Notes under the pieces: model-generated
What the model saw: only the letters and a program-made list of their open reading frames with translations
The model's database searches: none
Told to the model about the DNA's origin: nothing
Position numbers and translations under genes: made by a program
In this document: piece by piece, positions 53,253-62,146 of the stretch
How positions within the stretch are numbered: position 1 is the first letter of the stretch
Layout of the letters: each line of letters starts with the position of its first letter
DNA from: Aquimarina sp. MAR_2010_214
GTDB taxonomy: Bacteria > Bacteroidota > Bacteroidia > Flavobacteriales > Flavobacteriaceae
Length of the DNA: 64,000 nt
Direction of reading: 5' to 3'
NCBI RefSeq assembly: GCF_002846555.1
Contig: NZ_PJMS01000001.1
Coordinates: forward strand, 5,291,501 to 5,355,500

Positions 53253-54901
53253 TATTGATTAGAGTTTTCTTTAATTTTTTTTACTTCTTCTAGTGTATAC
53301 ATTTTGTAAGAGATACCTAAAAGGCGTTCACTATATTCTTCTATTGTTTCAGTAAAACCAACTTCTTTTCTTCTCTCATTAACAGATTCGGCATCTTTGA
53401 TTGGCCATATTAGACTGTTTGATTTCAAATTCACTACTTGACTGCCATAAATTTGCTCTAATCCTTGCTGCACTAAATATCGATCTTCCATCATTGCTAC
53501 CGATTTCTTATCCAGTTCTCCTTTTTCTCCAGCTTCTTTTATAAGAGGTAAATATGCTCCAATCTTATCCGAATGTTGAATTACCAACCATGCAGCTATA
53601 TTTGTCCCTTCACCAACCAAAGTTTTACCCGGATAACCATACTTTTTAAAGACTTCTTCTATAAATATTGTATTAGTGCTATCCACTATTTTTTGTTCTT
53701 CCCAAGAAATTTCTCCAGAACTCCTCCCATCTTGATCCAACTTCATAATACTGTCCAACTGTGCTTTTAGTATCAGATTAATTTTAGGTTTTGAAGGGGT
53801 TACTTTTTCCAGATTAAGTTTTTCTGCATCATTCCAATGTAACTTTTTTACTATAGTTCCTTTTTCAAGTTTTACAATACCCGGGTTAGATCGTAATATC
53901 GTTTTCAACGCTGTTTCATCTGTTGTATAAAAATCAAAATCAAGGCTATATTGTTGTTGTACCTGTGCTATATCTTTTGGCGTAGAAGCTGTCAAACCAA
54001 TCACATCGTATCCTTGAGATATCGCTTTATCGGTAACTTTTTTAATTGCATATAACCCCTCGGCTTCACTTTTAGACAAATTATAGGTTACAATTAGTAT
54101 AAGGTTTTCTTTTTCAAGAAACTCTGTTGTATAATCTGTGTCATTTTTTTCTATAGCAAAATCATGAATTGGAGGTTCGTATCCTTCTTTTACAGTTTTA
54201 GTTTCGACCTCAATAAATTTACCTTCTACTTTAGGATAATCTCCACTAGTGGTAACAATTTTTTCCTCTCCGTTAACATCAAATTTCCAGTGATAAGCAA
54301 ATTCTGCTTTTGGAGCTCCTTCTGGAACTTCCATCCCTTCCTGAATATTAACCCCTTCTTTATATGCTCTAAAATCAAAAGCTGGCAAATGCATTAAAAC
54401 ATAATATGCAAAGCCTAAACAAGCAGTAAAAGTTGCAAAAACGACCCATTTATGTATAGCAAAAGGTTTAATCGGTGTTATATATTTTCTTCCAAAGAAC
54501 AGTACTAATATTAAAACCAGTAAAATCACATCTTTCGTAAATGACTCCCAAGGAGTTAAAGGTAATGCATCACCAAAACACCCACAATCTGTAACTTTAT
54601 TAAAATACGCCGAATAAAAAGTGAGAAACGTAAAAAAAGCAATCATTAATAATAATGACCATACTGTAAACTTTGGCAAATATCCCAATAGTAACGTTAT
54701 ACCTAATACGATTTCAAAAATCACTAAAAAAATCGATATTAACAAAGCAAAGGGGATTAGAAATTCTAAGTTTAGCACACCTTCTCCAAAGTATTCCTGA
54801 AGCTTATATGAAAATCCTACAGGATCATTTAGTTTTATAAATCCTGAAAATAGAAAAAGTGCTGCTACAAATATTCTTGAGAAAGAAACCAATATTTTCA
54901 T
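53252..54901 (-). CDS. DoxX-type membrane protein with thioredoxin-like part (BT_3928 family)
   Basis: 549 residues. Residues 1-170 hold four to five helices of a DoxX/MauE-like domain (RIFVAALFLFSGFIKLNDPVGFSYKLQEYFG, FLTFYSAYFNKVTDCGCFGDALPLTPWESF). Residues about 230-350 look like a thioredoxin fold without a CxxC pair (LILIVTYNLSKSEAEGLYAIKKVTDKAISQGYDVIGLTAS), and the C-terminal 150 residues are a charged soluble domain. MauE-like proteins help disulfide or redox chemistry at the membrane; the role here is not established. The DUF1599 - DoxX - tpiA order is conserved in flavobacteria. Confidence 0.8.
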   Translation of the reverse strand: MKILVSFSRIFVAALFLFSGFIKLNDPVGFSYKLQEYFGEGVLNLEFLIPFALLISIFLVIFEIVLGITLLLGYLPKFTVWSLLLMIAFFTFLTFYSAYFNKVTDCGCFGDALPLTPWESFTKDVILLVLILVLFFGRKYITPIKPFAIHKWVVFATFTACLGFAYYVLMHLPAFDFRAYKEGVNIQEGMEVPEGAPKAEFAYHWKFDVNGEEKIVTTSGDYPKVEGKFIEVETKTVKEGYEPPIHDFAIEKNDTDYTTEFLEKENLILIVTYNLSKSEAEGLYAIKKVTDKAISQGYDVIGLTASTPKDIAQVQQQYSLDFDFYTTDETALKTILRSNPGIVKLEKGTIVKKLHWNDAEKLNLEKVTPSKPKINLILKAQLDSIMKLDQDGRSSGEISWEEQKIVDSTNTIFIEEVFKKYGYPGKTLVGEGTNIAAWLVIQHSDKIGAYLPLIKEAGEKGELDKKSVAMMEDRYLVQQGLEQIYGSQVVNLKSNSLIWPIKDAESVNERRKEVGFTETIEEYSERLLGISYKMYTLEEVKKIKENSNQ

Positions 54902-55061
54902 CGAGGTATATATTTATTTTTTCAAAAGGTCAATATAGAATCAATGTAATGACAATTCTGATTACGTGTTCTTTATATTCTGACCATGATATTTTAGTAT
55001 AATTTGCACAAGATAATATGATTAATTCTTGTTCCTTTTAGTTTAACAGTATTTTATAGTT

Positions 55062-55610
55062 CTAATTATTGGTTACTTCACCTAAATGAATCATAGCAAA
55101 CACTGCATAATTAATCATATCCTGATAGTTTGCATCAATCCCTTCACTTACCAATGTTTTTCCTTTATTATCCTCTATCTGCTTTACTCTAAGTAGTTTT
55201 TGAATAATAAGATCTGTAAGAGAACTTACTCTTAAATCACGCCAGGCTTCTCCATAATCATGATTCTTATTCATCATTAATTCCTTGGTAATTCCAATAT
55301 GCTTATCATACAAAATAACGGCTTCTTCTGGAGATAAATCGGGTTGTTCTGCAACTCCTTTCTCTAGTTGTATTAATGCCATTAAACAATAGTTAATAAT
55401 CCCGATAAATTCTGAAACTTCTCCTTCATTCACCTTACGCACTTCATTCTCCTGAAGACTTCTGATTCGCTGTGCTTTAATAAAAATCTGATCGGTCAAA
55501 GATGGTAATCTTAGAATTCTCCACGCACTTCCATAATCAATCATCTTTTGACTAAAAAGATCTCGACAATTACCTATTATTATATCATATTGTGTGGATG
55601 TATCTTGCAT
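55062..55610 (-). CDS. DUF1599 protein
   Basis: 182 residues made of two similar halves: FSQKMIDYGSAWRILRLPSLTDQIFIKAQRIRSLQ (about 15-50) and MNKNHDYGEAWRDLRVSSLTDLIIQKLLRVKQIEDN (about 113-148), each followed by an INYCLMALIQLE / INYAVFAMIHLG helix. It is the tandem DUF1599 fold of Bacteroidota. The function is unknown; the domain is related in style to nucleotide-modifying all-alpha proteins, which is a guess. It is divergent from folP, 168 bases apart. Confidence 0.88.
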   Translation of the reverse strand: MQDTSTQYDIIIGNCRDLFSQKMIDYGSAWRILRLPSLTDQIFIKAQRIRSLQENEVRKVNEGEVSEFIGIINYCLMALIQLEKGVAEQPDLSPEEAVILYDKHIGITKELMMNKNHDYGEAWRDLRVSSLTDLIIQKLLRVKQIEDNKGKTLVSEGIDANYQDMINYAVFAMIHLGEVTNN

Positions 55611-55778
55611 AAAACTGTTGAATTTTGCGTAAATTTCGCTTTAATATGGGAATTAAAAAAATCATATCTAAAGTTTAAAAATAAAAAACACGAAATGACT
55701 ATGATTGAAACCCATACTGATCTGCATCAACACAGGTTTGACTATTGAAAAATGACGCAAACAAATTAAATCTCAAAA

Positions 55779-56603
55779 ATGACAATCAACTGTAAAGGAT
55801 CATTAATTGATTTATCTACCCCCAAAGTCATGGGTATTCTTAACCTGACTCCAGATTCTTTTTATGACGGAGGAAAATATAAAAATGAAGATGAAATACT
55901 ACAACAAGTAGAACAAATGCTAGTAGAAGGCGCTACTTTTATTGATCTGGGCGCTTATTCTTCTCGACCAGGAGCAGACCACATTACCATTGAAGAAGAA
56001 AAAAAAAGAATCCTACCTATAGTATCCTTATTACTTAATAAATTTCCTGAAATCTTGCTATCAATTGATACATTTAGGAGTGAAATTGCAAAGTCGTGTA
56101 TTGAAATCGGGGCTGCATTAATAAATGATATTTCTGCTGGGAATTTAGATAAAAATATGATCCCAACGATAGGTACAATAAGAGTTCCATACATTATGAT
56201 GCACATGAAAGGAACTCCTAAAACCATGAAATCACTAAACCATTATGACAATCTAATTCATGAAATGAATATATATTTTGCAGAAAAAATTGCGGAAGCA
56301 AGAAAACATGGTGTAAATGATATTATTATTGATCCGGGATTTGGTTTTGCTAAAGATACACATCAGAATTTCGACCTTTTAAAAAACCTAAAACTCTTAG
56401 AGGTACATAGTTTGCCTATACTAGCTGGAGTTTCTCGAAAATCAATGATATACAAAACATTAAATAGTGCTCCGCAAGAAGCATTAAACGGCACTACATC
56501 TCTTAATACTATAGCCTTACTTAATGGAGCCACTATCTTAAGAGTGCACGATGTTAAAGAAGCTGTAGAATGTATTCATCTGGTAGATGCTTATTCTAGT
56601 TAG
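55779..56603 (+). CDS. folP: dihydropteroate synthase
   Basis: 274 residues, full TIM barrel. Signatures are VMGILNLTPDSFYDGGKY, FIDLGAYSSRPGADHITIEEE, LSIDTFRSEIAKSCIEIGAALINDISAG, YIMMHMKGTPKTM, DIIIDPGFGFAKDTHQN and LAGVSRKSMIY. It joins p-aminobenzoate and the pterin diphosphate in folate synthesis and is the sulfonamide target. It stands alone on the plus strand, followed by cdaA after 114 bases, an order conserved in the group. Confidence 0.97.
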   Translation: MTINCKGSLIDLSTPKVMGILNLTPDSFYDGGKYKNEDEILQQVEQMLVEGATFIDLGAYSSRPGADHITIEEEKKRILPIVSLLLNKFPEILLSIDTFRSEIAKSCIEIGAALINDISAGNLDKNMIPTIGTIRVPYIMMHMKGTPKTMKSLNHYDNLIHEMNIYFAEKIAEARKHGVNDIIIDPGFGFAKDTHQNFDLLKNLKLLEVHSLPILAGVSRKSMIYKTLNSAPQEALNGTTSLNTIALLNGATILRVHDVKEAVECIHLVDAYSS

Positions 56604-56717
56604 AGGAACTATCAATAAATAAATTCAACTCATCACTATTTTGAATACGCTGTTTTTATACAGTTTTTCAAAACAAGGTTTCACTAATTTTTCTATTTTT
56701 ACAAAAACACCAGACAT

Positions 56718-57494
56718 TTGGATTTAATAAACCTAAGAATATTAGACATCCTTGATATTGTACTTGTTGCCTTCTTATTGTACTATGTCTATAAGTTAGT
56801 TAAAGGTACTGCAGCGATCAATATTTTTATAGGAATAGTTATGATTTATCTGGTGTGGAAACTCACACAATTCCTTGCCATGGAAATGTTGAGTAGCGTT
56901 CTAGGTGAATTTATTGGTGTCGGAATGTTCGCTCTAATTGTAGTTTTTCAGCAAGAAATACGAAAATTTCTTTTAATGATTGGCTCCACTAATTTTGGAA
57001 GAAGACGTAAGTTTCTGAGGCAATTAAAATTTATTAGAGATGCACCAGAAGATAGTGTTACCAACATAACCGCTATCGTAACCGCATGTAGTGAAATGGG
57101 AAAAACTCATACCGGTGCTCTTATTATTATTAAAAGAACCACCTCTTTAGACTTTGTTAAAACCTCTGGAGATGCTATGGAAATACAGGTAAACACTCCA
57201 ATAATCGAAAGTATCTTTTATAAAAACAGCCCTCTTCATGATGGAGCTATGATCATAGAAGACAATAATATAGTAGCCACTAGAGCCATTCTACCAGTTA
57301 CCAACGATAACAGCATGCCTTTACGTTTTGGATTAAGGCATCGTGCCGCTGTAGGGATTAGCGAAAAAACTGATGCTTTAGCCTTAGTCGTGAGTGAGGA
57401 AACTGGCAAATTATCATATATCAAAAATGGGGAATTTGTGATATTTAAAACAGAAGAAGAATTAATAGAAAAAATAAAAAGAGATTTAGCTTAA
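56718..57494 (+). CDS. cdaA: diadenylate cyclase CdaA
   Basis: 258 residues. Three helices (about 8-75: ILDIVLVAFLLYYVYKLVKG, IFIGIVMIYLVWKL, GVGMFALIVVF) anchor a cytosolic DAC domain with SPLHDGAMIIEDN (DGA motif) and LRFGLRHRAAVGISE (RHR motif), which makes cyclic di-AMP from two ATP. The start is TTG: no ATG fits the conserved N-terminus LINLRILDILDIVLVAF. It overlaps the DUF3667 gene by one base (TAATG). No ybbR-like partner is adjacent. Confidence 0.95.
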   Translation: MDLINLRILDILDIVLVAFLLYYVYKLVKGTAAINIFIGIVMIYLVWKLTQFLAMEMLSSVLGEFIGVGMFALIVVFQQEIRKFLLMIGSTNFGRRRKFLRQLKFIRDAPEDSVTNITAIVTACSEMGKTHTGALIIIKRTTSLDFVKTSGDAMEIQVNTPIIESIFYKNSPLHDGAMIIEDNNIVATRAILPVTNDNSMPLRFGLRHRAAVGISEKTDALALVVSEETGKLSYIKNGEFVIFKTEEELIEKIKRDLA

Positions 57495-58276
57495 TGAGTA
57501 ATTTAATGATTATTTCTAATTGTAAAAATTGTGGACAACAAATCGAAAATCATAATTTCTGCCCTGATTGTGGTGCAAAAAAGATCACAAAACGAATTAC
57601 TTTTAAAAATCTGATTTCAGAATTTGTTGATCGCTTTCTTAATTTAGATAATTCATTCATTAAAACATTTATTCATCTATTCACAAAACCTGAAGAAGTG
57701 ATTGATGGTTATATTCATGGACTTAGAAAACGCTATGTAAATGCTTTTGGATATTTTGCAATTACGATAACAATCACAGGAATCTATGCTTTTTTAGTAA
57801 AAGATAGGTTAAAGGAAATTATGTCGTTTGGTGATTTTTCTGAACAACAAGCTGAAATGCAAAGTTCAATTTTCGACACTACTTTTCAGTATCAGTCTAT
57901 AATAAGTTTTTTAATGATCCCGCTACTAGCTTTATTATCCCGACTGGTTTTTTTGAATTATAAAAAATATAACCTAACAGAGCATTTTGTAATCTACTTA
58001 TATGCCTACTCCCATATTGTGGGAACTATGACATTAATTTTACTCCCATTAACTTTTATGGTAGATAACTTTATGTTTGTAGGTATGGTACAATTTCCAG
58101 TGTACATATTTTACATGGCTTATGTTTTAAAGAGGCTTTATCAAATTAGCTTGAAGAAAATCCTAATCAAAACACTACTATTTTTTATCTATGGTGGGAT
58201 ACTTTATATTATTGCAGTAATAGCAGTCTTTGTACTAATGATGATATCGGGAGCCATAGAACTGCCCACCAAATAA
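57494..58276 (+). CDS. DUF3667 membrane protein with zinc ribbon
   Basis: 260 residues. The N-terminus has a two-CxxC zinc ribbon (CKNCGQQIENHNFCPDCGAKK), then the DUF3667 core KRITFKNLISEFVDRFLNLDNSFIKTF, FTKPEEVIDGYIHGLRKRYVNAF and five helices. The function of the family is unknown. Translation is coupled to cdaA through a TAATG overlap. Confidence 0.88.
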   Translation: MSNLMIISNCKNCGQQIENHNFCPDCGAKKITKRITFKNLISEFVDRFLNLDNSFIKTFIHLFTKPEEVIDGYIHGLRKRYVNAFGYFAITITITGIYAFLVKDRLKEIMSFGDFSEQQAEMQSSIFDTTFQYQSIISFLMIPLLALLSRLVFLNYKKYNLTEHFVIYLYAYSHIVGTMTLILLPLTFMVDNFMFVGMVQFPVYIFYMAYVLKRLYQISLKKILIKTLLFFIYGGILYIIAVIAVFVLMMISGAIELPTK

Positions 58277-58292
58277 GAGAGTACCAAACTAC

Positions 58293-60056
58293 TTACTCAA
58301 TCACGTTAGTAAACTGTACCTCGTATAATTTTCTATAATACCCATTTTCGATTTGAAGTAATTCATTATGATTACCTTGTTCTACGATCTTACCTTGATC
58401 CATTACAATAATTTTATCAGCTTTTTTAATCGTTGCCAATCGATGAGCAATAACAATAGAAGTTCTTCCTTTGGTAATCCTATTTGTTGCATTCTGAATT
58501 AGTTGTTCACTATGCGAATCTATCGATGATGTAGCTTCATCTAACACCAAAACACCTGGATTAGTAACATAGGCTCTTAAAAAAGAAATAAGCTGTCGTT
58601 GTCCCGAAGAAAGCATAGCCCCTCTTTCTTTTACATTATAATGATATCCATCAGGAAGGCTCATGATAAAATCATGAATCCCTATCTCTTTTGCAGCTTG
58701 ATACACCTGTTCTTCCAAAATATCTTCATTATTTAAAGTGATATTGTTAAAAATAGTATCTGCAAATAAAAATACATCTTGAAGCACCACAGCTATATGG
58801 CTTCGCAATGATTTTAATTCAATAGTTTTAATATCGATATCATCAATAGAAATTACTCCACTATCTATTTCGTAAAACCTACTCAATAAATTAATAATTG
58901 TAGATTTTCCTGCTCCGGTTGCTCCTACTATTGCTACAGTTTCCCCTACTTCAACATTTAAAGAGATTCCTTTTAATACTTCTTCATTTTCAACATAACT
59001 AAATCGCACGTCGTCAAATGTAATTTTACCTCTTATCTTTTCTAATAGCTGATTTCCTTTGTTTTCAATTTTAGAGTCTGTATCCAAAATAGCAAACACA
59101 CGATTAGCAGCCACCATTCCCATTTGTAATGTATTGAATTTATCCGCTATCTGTCGTAAGGGTCTAAACAAGATTTGAGAGAGTTGGATAAATGCGATAA
59201 CCAACCCTAAGGTAATCTCATCCCCTTGTGCAGCTTTAAGTCCACCAAACCAAACTATTAACCCTATAGTTATAGAGCTAGACATTTCTGCAATAGGAAA
59301 AAATATAGAGTTATACCAAACCGTTTTTATCCAACCTTTCTTATGCTTCTCATTAATTTCTTTAAAATTAGAATATTCGGTTTCTTCCCTTGTAAATAAT
59401 TGAACAATCTTCATTCCGGTAATGCGTTCCTGCACAAATGAATTAAGATTAGAAACTTGCGTTCTCACTTCCTCAAAAGCTACTTTCATTTTCTTTTGAA
59501 AAATCCTTGTTGCATAGACAACTAAGGGCAATACAACAAATACCAGTAATGCAAGTTCCCAACTCTGATACAACATATAGCATAAAATAGCTAACATCTT
59601 TAGCAAGTCACTTATAATCATAAACAATCCTTGACTAAAAATACTGGCTATAGTTTCAATATCACTTACAGCCCTGGTAACCAATCTACCAACTGAAGAC
59701 CGATCATAATATTGTTTTTTAAAGCCAAGCATATGTTCAAACAACTTCACTCTGATATCTCGAATTACTTCTTGCCCCAGCCAGTTAGCAAAGTAGATAA
59801 ATAAGAATTGGGTGATCACATCCAGAAACAAAACTCCCAGCATCAGACAAATGAAATAAATCAATAGTTCTCCGTCCTGAGGAATAATAGTTCTATCTAT
59901 CGTCTCTCTAAGTAAATAAGGATTAATAATTGACAAAATAGCCAACACAATAGCCGAAAAACCTACAAAATAAAAAGTCAGTCGGTAAGGATTAGTATAT
60001 GTAATCAACCGTCTGAAAAGTTTAAAATCAAAAGCTTTACCACTCTTTTCTGCCAT
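58293..60056 (-). CDS. ABC exporter, MsbA/multidrug type
   Basis: 587 residues in one half-transporter: six helices (about 20-320) and an ATPase domain (about 340-580) with GATGAGKSTI (Walker A), VVLQDVFLFADTI (Q-loop), LSSGQRQLISFLRAY (signature), VLVLDEATSSID (Walker B) and IVIAHRLATIKKAD. It acts as a homodimer or with another half; lipid or drug export is likely. Its start lies inside the end of truA (20-base overlap), so it is translated from the same mRNA. Confidence 0.92.
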   Translation of the reverse strand: MAEKSGKAFDFKLFRRLITYTNPYRLTFYFVGFSAIVLAILSIINPYLLRETIDRTIIPQDGELLIYFICLMLGVLFLDVITQFLFIYFANWLGQEVIRDIRVKLFEHMLGFKKQYYDRSSVGRLVTRAVSDIETIASIFSQGLFMIISDLLKMLAILCYMLYQSWELALLVFVVLPLVVYATRIFQKKMKVAFEEVRTQVSNLNSFVQERITGMKIVQLFTREETEYSNFKEINEKHKKGWIKTVWYNSIFFPIAEMSSSITIGLIVWFGGLKAAQGDEITLGLVIAFIQLSQILFRPLRQIADKFNTLQMGMVAANRVFAILDTDSKIENKGNQLLEKIRGKITFDDVRFSYVENEEVLKGISLNVEVGETVAIVGATGAGKSTIINLLSRFYEIDSGVISIDDIDIKTIELKSLRSHIAVVLQDVFLFADTIFNNITLNNEDILEEQVYQAAKEIGIHDFIMSLPDGYHYNVKERGAMLSSGQRQLISFLRAYVTNPGVLVLDEATSSIDSHSEQLIQNATNRITKGRTSIVIAHRLATIKKADKIIVMDQGKIVEQGNHNELLQIENGYYRKLYEVQFTNVIE

Positions 60057-60801
60057 CTATAATATATATATCATTAGGATATTCTACAGCTGTTAAGTAA
60101 AGCCCATGAGCAGGAACCGAATATCCGGCCCGACCACGATCTTCACTTTTAATAATAGCTATTAAATCCTCATTATTTAATTTATGTTCTCCAATCTCGA
60201 TAAGTGTTCCCACAATTGCTCTTACCATATTTCTAAGAAAACGATTGGCCGAAATCTTAAAAACTAATTGATTACCATGATTCTCCCAGGTAGCATTTGT
60301 GATTGTACAATTATACGTTTTTACATCGGTTTTGGACTTACTAAAGCATTTAAAATTAGTATAGTTTAACAGTAATTTAGCAGCTTCATTCATCAAATCC
60401 ACATCCAATGGTTTCTTTAAATAATACGATTTATGAATACTAAAAGGGTCTTTTATTAAAGTAACATGGTATTCATAAGATCTACTCACTGCATTAAATC
60501 GAGCATGAGCATTTTCTTGCACACGATGTATATTCTGGATTGCAATTTCTGCTGGCAAAATTGCATTAAGTTTATATTTCAATTGATCCCGATCTAATAT
60601 ATCACTACAATCAAAATGAGCCATAATTTGTCTTGCATGAACACCAGCATCTGTTCTTCCTGCCCCAACTACATCAATTTTACTTCTTAAAATAGTAGAT
60701 AAAGATTCTTCAAGAACTTCTTGTACAGAAATTGCATTAGGTTGCCGTTGCCACCCATGATACGGAGTTCCGTTATAAGAAAGTTCTAAAAAATACTTCA
60801 T
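60037..60801 (-). CDS. truA: tRNA pseudouridine synthase A
   Basis: 254 residues. YFLELSYNGTPYHGWQRQPNAISVQEVLE at the start, the catalytic GAGRTDAGVHARQIMAHF with its Asp, ARFNAVSRSYEYH and the C-terminal FLRNMVRAIVGTLIEIG are the TruA signatures. It makes pseudouridine at positions 38-40 of tRNA anticodon arms. It overlaps the ABC exporter downstream and is divergent from the phosphoesterase gene. Confidence 0.97.
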   Translation of the reverse strand: MKYFLELSYNGTPYHGWQRQPNAISVQEVLEESLSTILRSKIDVVGAGRTDAGVHARQIMAHFDCSDILDRDQLKYKLNAILPAEIAIQNIHRVQENAHARFNAVSRSYEYHVTLIKDPFSIHKSYYLKKPLDVDLMNEAAKLLLNYTNFKCFSKSKTDVKTYNCTITNATWENHGNQLVFKISANRFLRNMVRAIVGTLIEIGEHKLNNEDLIAIIKSEDRGRAGYSVPAHGLYLTAVEYPNDIYIIDGRKEW

Positions 60802-60982
60802 TCTACTCGCATCTATAATTTTTAACCCAGCTTCTTTACTTAGATTCTGTGGCTTATTTCAAAAGCAATATTCTATTTTTGCATAAAAACTAAGCGCAAA
60901 TATACTTTATAAAACAGAGATAGAAGTTATAGTTCACTTCCTGTTTTTCTATCGTGCGATAACTCAATTTTATTATTCAATT

Positions 60983-61477
60983 TTGAAAAAAATACTTTTA
61001 CTAAGCGACACCCATAGTTATATTGATTCCCGCATATTGCATTATGTTAATGAAGCCGACGAAATCTGGCATGCAGGAGATATCGGAGACCTTAAAGTAA
61101 CCGATGCTATCGAAGCTTTAAAGCCTCTTAGAGCAGTATTTGGAAATATTGATGATGATAAAGCTAGAGCTACTTATCCCTTACACCAAAGATTCAATTG
61201 CGAAGGAGTCTCTGTGTGGATCACTCACATAGGAGGATATCCTCCTAAATACAATATAAATACTCGAGATGAGATTAAATCAAACCCTCCTCAATTATTT
61301 ATCTGCGGTCATTCACATATTCTAAAAGTAATACCAGACAAAAAAAACGGAGTATTGCATATGAATCCAGGGGCAGCAGGTAAACATGGGTTTCACAAAG
61401 TAAGAACAATGCTTAGATTTACTTTGGATTCTGGTAATATCGAAAACCTAGAGGTAATCGAATTAGGAAAAAAATAA
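60983..61477 (+). CDS. YfcE/MJ0936-type metallophosphoesterase
   Basis: 164 residues. All metal-ligand motifs are visible: LLLSDTHSYID, EIWHAGDIGD, AVFGNIDDDKAR, VWITHIGGYP and LFICGHSHI, with NPGAAG near the end. It hydrolyses phosphodiesters; the biological substrate is unknown. The start is TTG, giving the usual MKKILLLSDTHS N-terminus; no ATG lies near. The gene is monocistronic with a strong terminator directly after the stop. Confidence 0.93.
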   Translation: MKKILLLSDTHSYIDSRILHYVNEADEIWHAGDIGDLKVTDAIEALKPLRAVFGNIDDDKARATYPLHQRFNCEGVSVWITHIGGYPPKYNINTRDEIKSNPPQLFICGHSHILKVIPDKKNGVLHMNPGAAGKHGFHKVRTMLRFTLDSGNIENLEVIELGKK

Positions 61478-61506
61478 AACCCGGAGTTGGCATACTCCGG
61501 GTTTTA
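61476..61506. terminator. bidirectional terminator after the phosphoesterase
   Basis: AAAACCCGGAGT (61477-61488) pairs with ACTCCGGGTTTT (61494-61505), about 12 bases with a short loop, serving this gene and the converging DUF4293 gene. Confidence 0.85.
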
Positions 61507-61534
61507 ACGCACTAATACTACTAAGATTTTAGGT

Positions 61535-61945
61535 TTATCGTAATCGATCTACAGATTTTACAAGATTCTCATCCTTTTTAATAGCCTTATTGGCCATTAC
61601 TAATAAAACGATAGAAATAACAGGAATGATCATCCCAATACCTTTCTCTGAAACCTGAGTTCCTCCAGATACCGTTAGTGACCAATAAACAAATACTCCT
61701 AGTAAAATAAAGTTTAATAAGATATTGACACGCCCCAATACAAATTGAAGCTTTCTATTTTTAAATAAAAAAATCGAAATCAGAGATAAAATCGCTGATC
61801 CAAAAAACATTCCTAATAGAAATAATTCTCCTTTAGCATAAAGTTCTACGCCATTAACATCTAACCCATAAGGTAAATACATACAAAGCCCTCCAGAAAC
61901 TGCAGCAGCTAATAAAAGATATATGGTTTGAATTCGTTGTAACAT
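61535..61945 (-). CDS. DUF4293 membrane protein
   Basis: 136 residues with four helices: MLQRIQTIYLLLAAAVSGGL, ELFLLGMFFGSAILSLISIFLF, RVNILLNFILLGVFVYWS and GMIIPVISIVLLVMANKAI, with a RNRKLQ-like charged loop and a basic tail KSVDRLR. MLQRIQTIYLLLA is the family signature. The function is unknown; it is a conserved neighbour of rho in Bacteroidota, from which it diverges here. Confidence 0.9.
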   Translation of the reverse strand: MLQRIQTIYLLLAAAVSGGLCMYLPYGLDVNGVELYAKGELFLLGMFFGSAILSLISIFLFKNRKLQFVLGRVNILLNFILLGVFVYWSLTVSGGTQVSEKGIGMIIPVISIVLLVMANKAIKKDENLVKSVDRLR

Positions 61946-62043
61946 TAATTTTTTTCCTTAGAGAAAAGCAAAAATAAGAGTTTCTTTTTATAAATATGTG
62001 TAAAAAATTAAAAATAAAGTTGTATACTTGCAACACAAAACTT

Positions 62044-62066
62044 GTAACCTTCTCAACTAAGGTTAC
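62044..62066 (+). other. hairpin in the rho leader
   Basis: GTAACCTT (62044-62051) and AAGGTTAC (62059-62066) form a perfect 8-base stem with a 7-base loop. A second A/T-rich stem (GAAAAT/ATTTTC, about 62075-62089) follows before the start codon at 62147. They may take part in autoregulation of rho, known from other bacteria. Confidence 0.5.
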
Positions 62067-62146
62067 TTACCTTCGAAAATAAAATTTTCCTGGATTTCTT
62101 CTTTAGAAAATTTATACCTAAAACGTAAATTATATAACACATTTAA

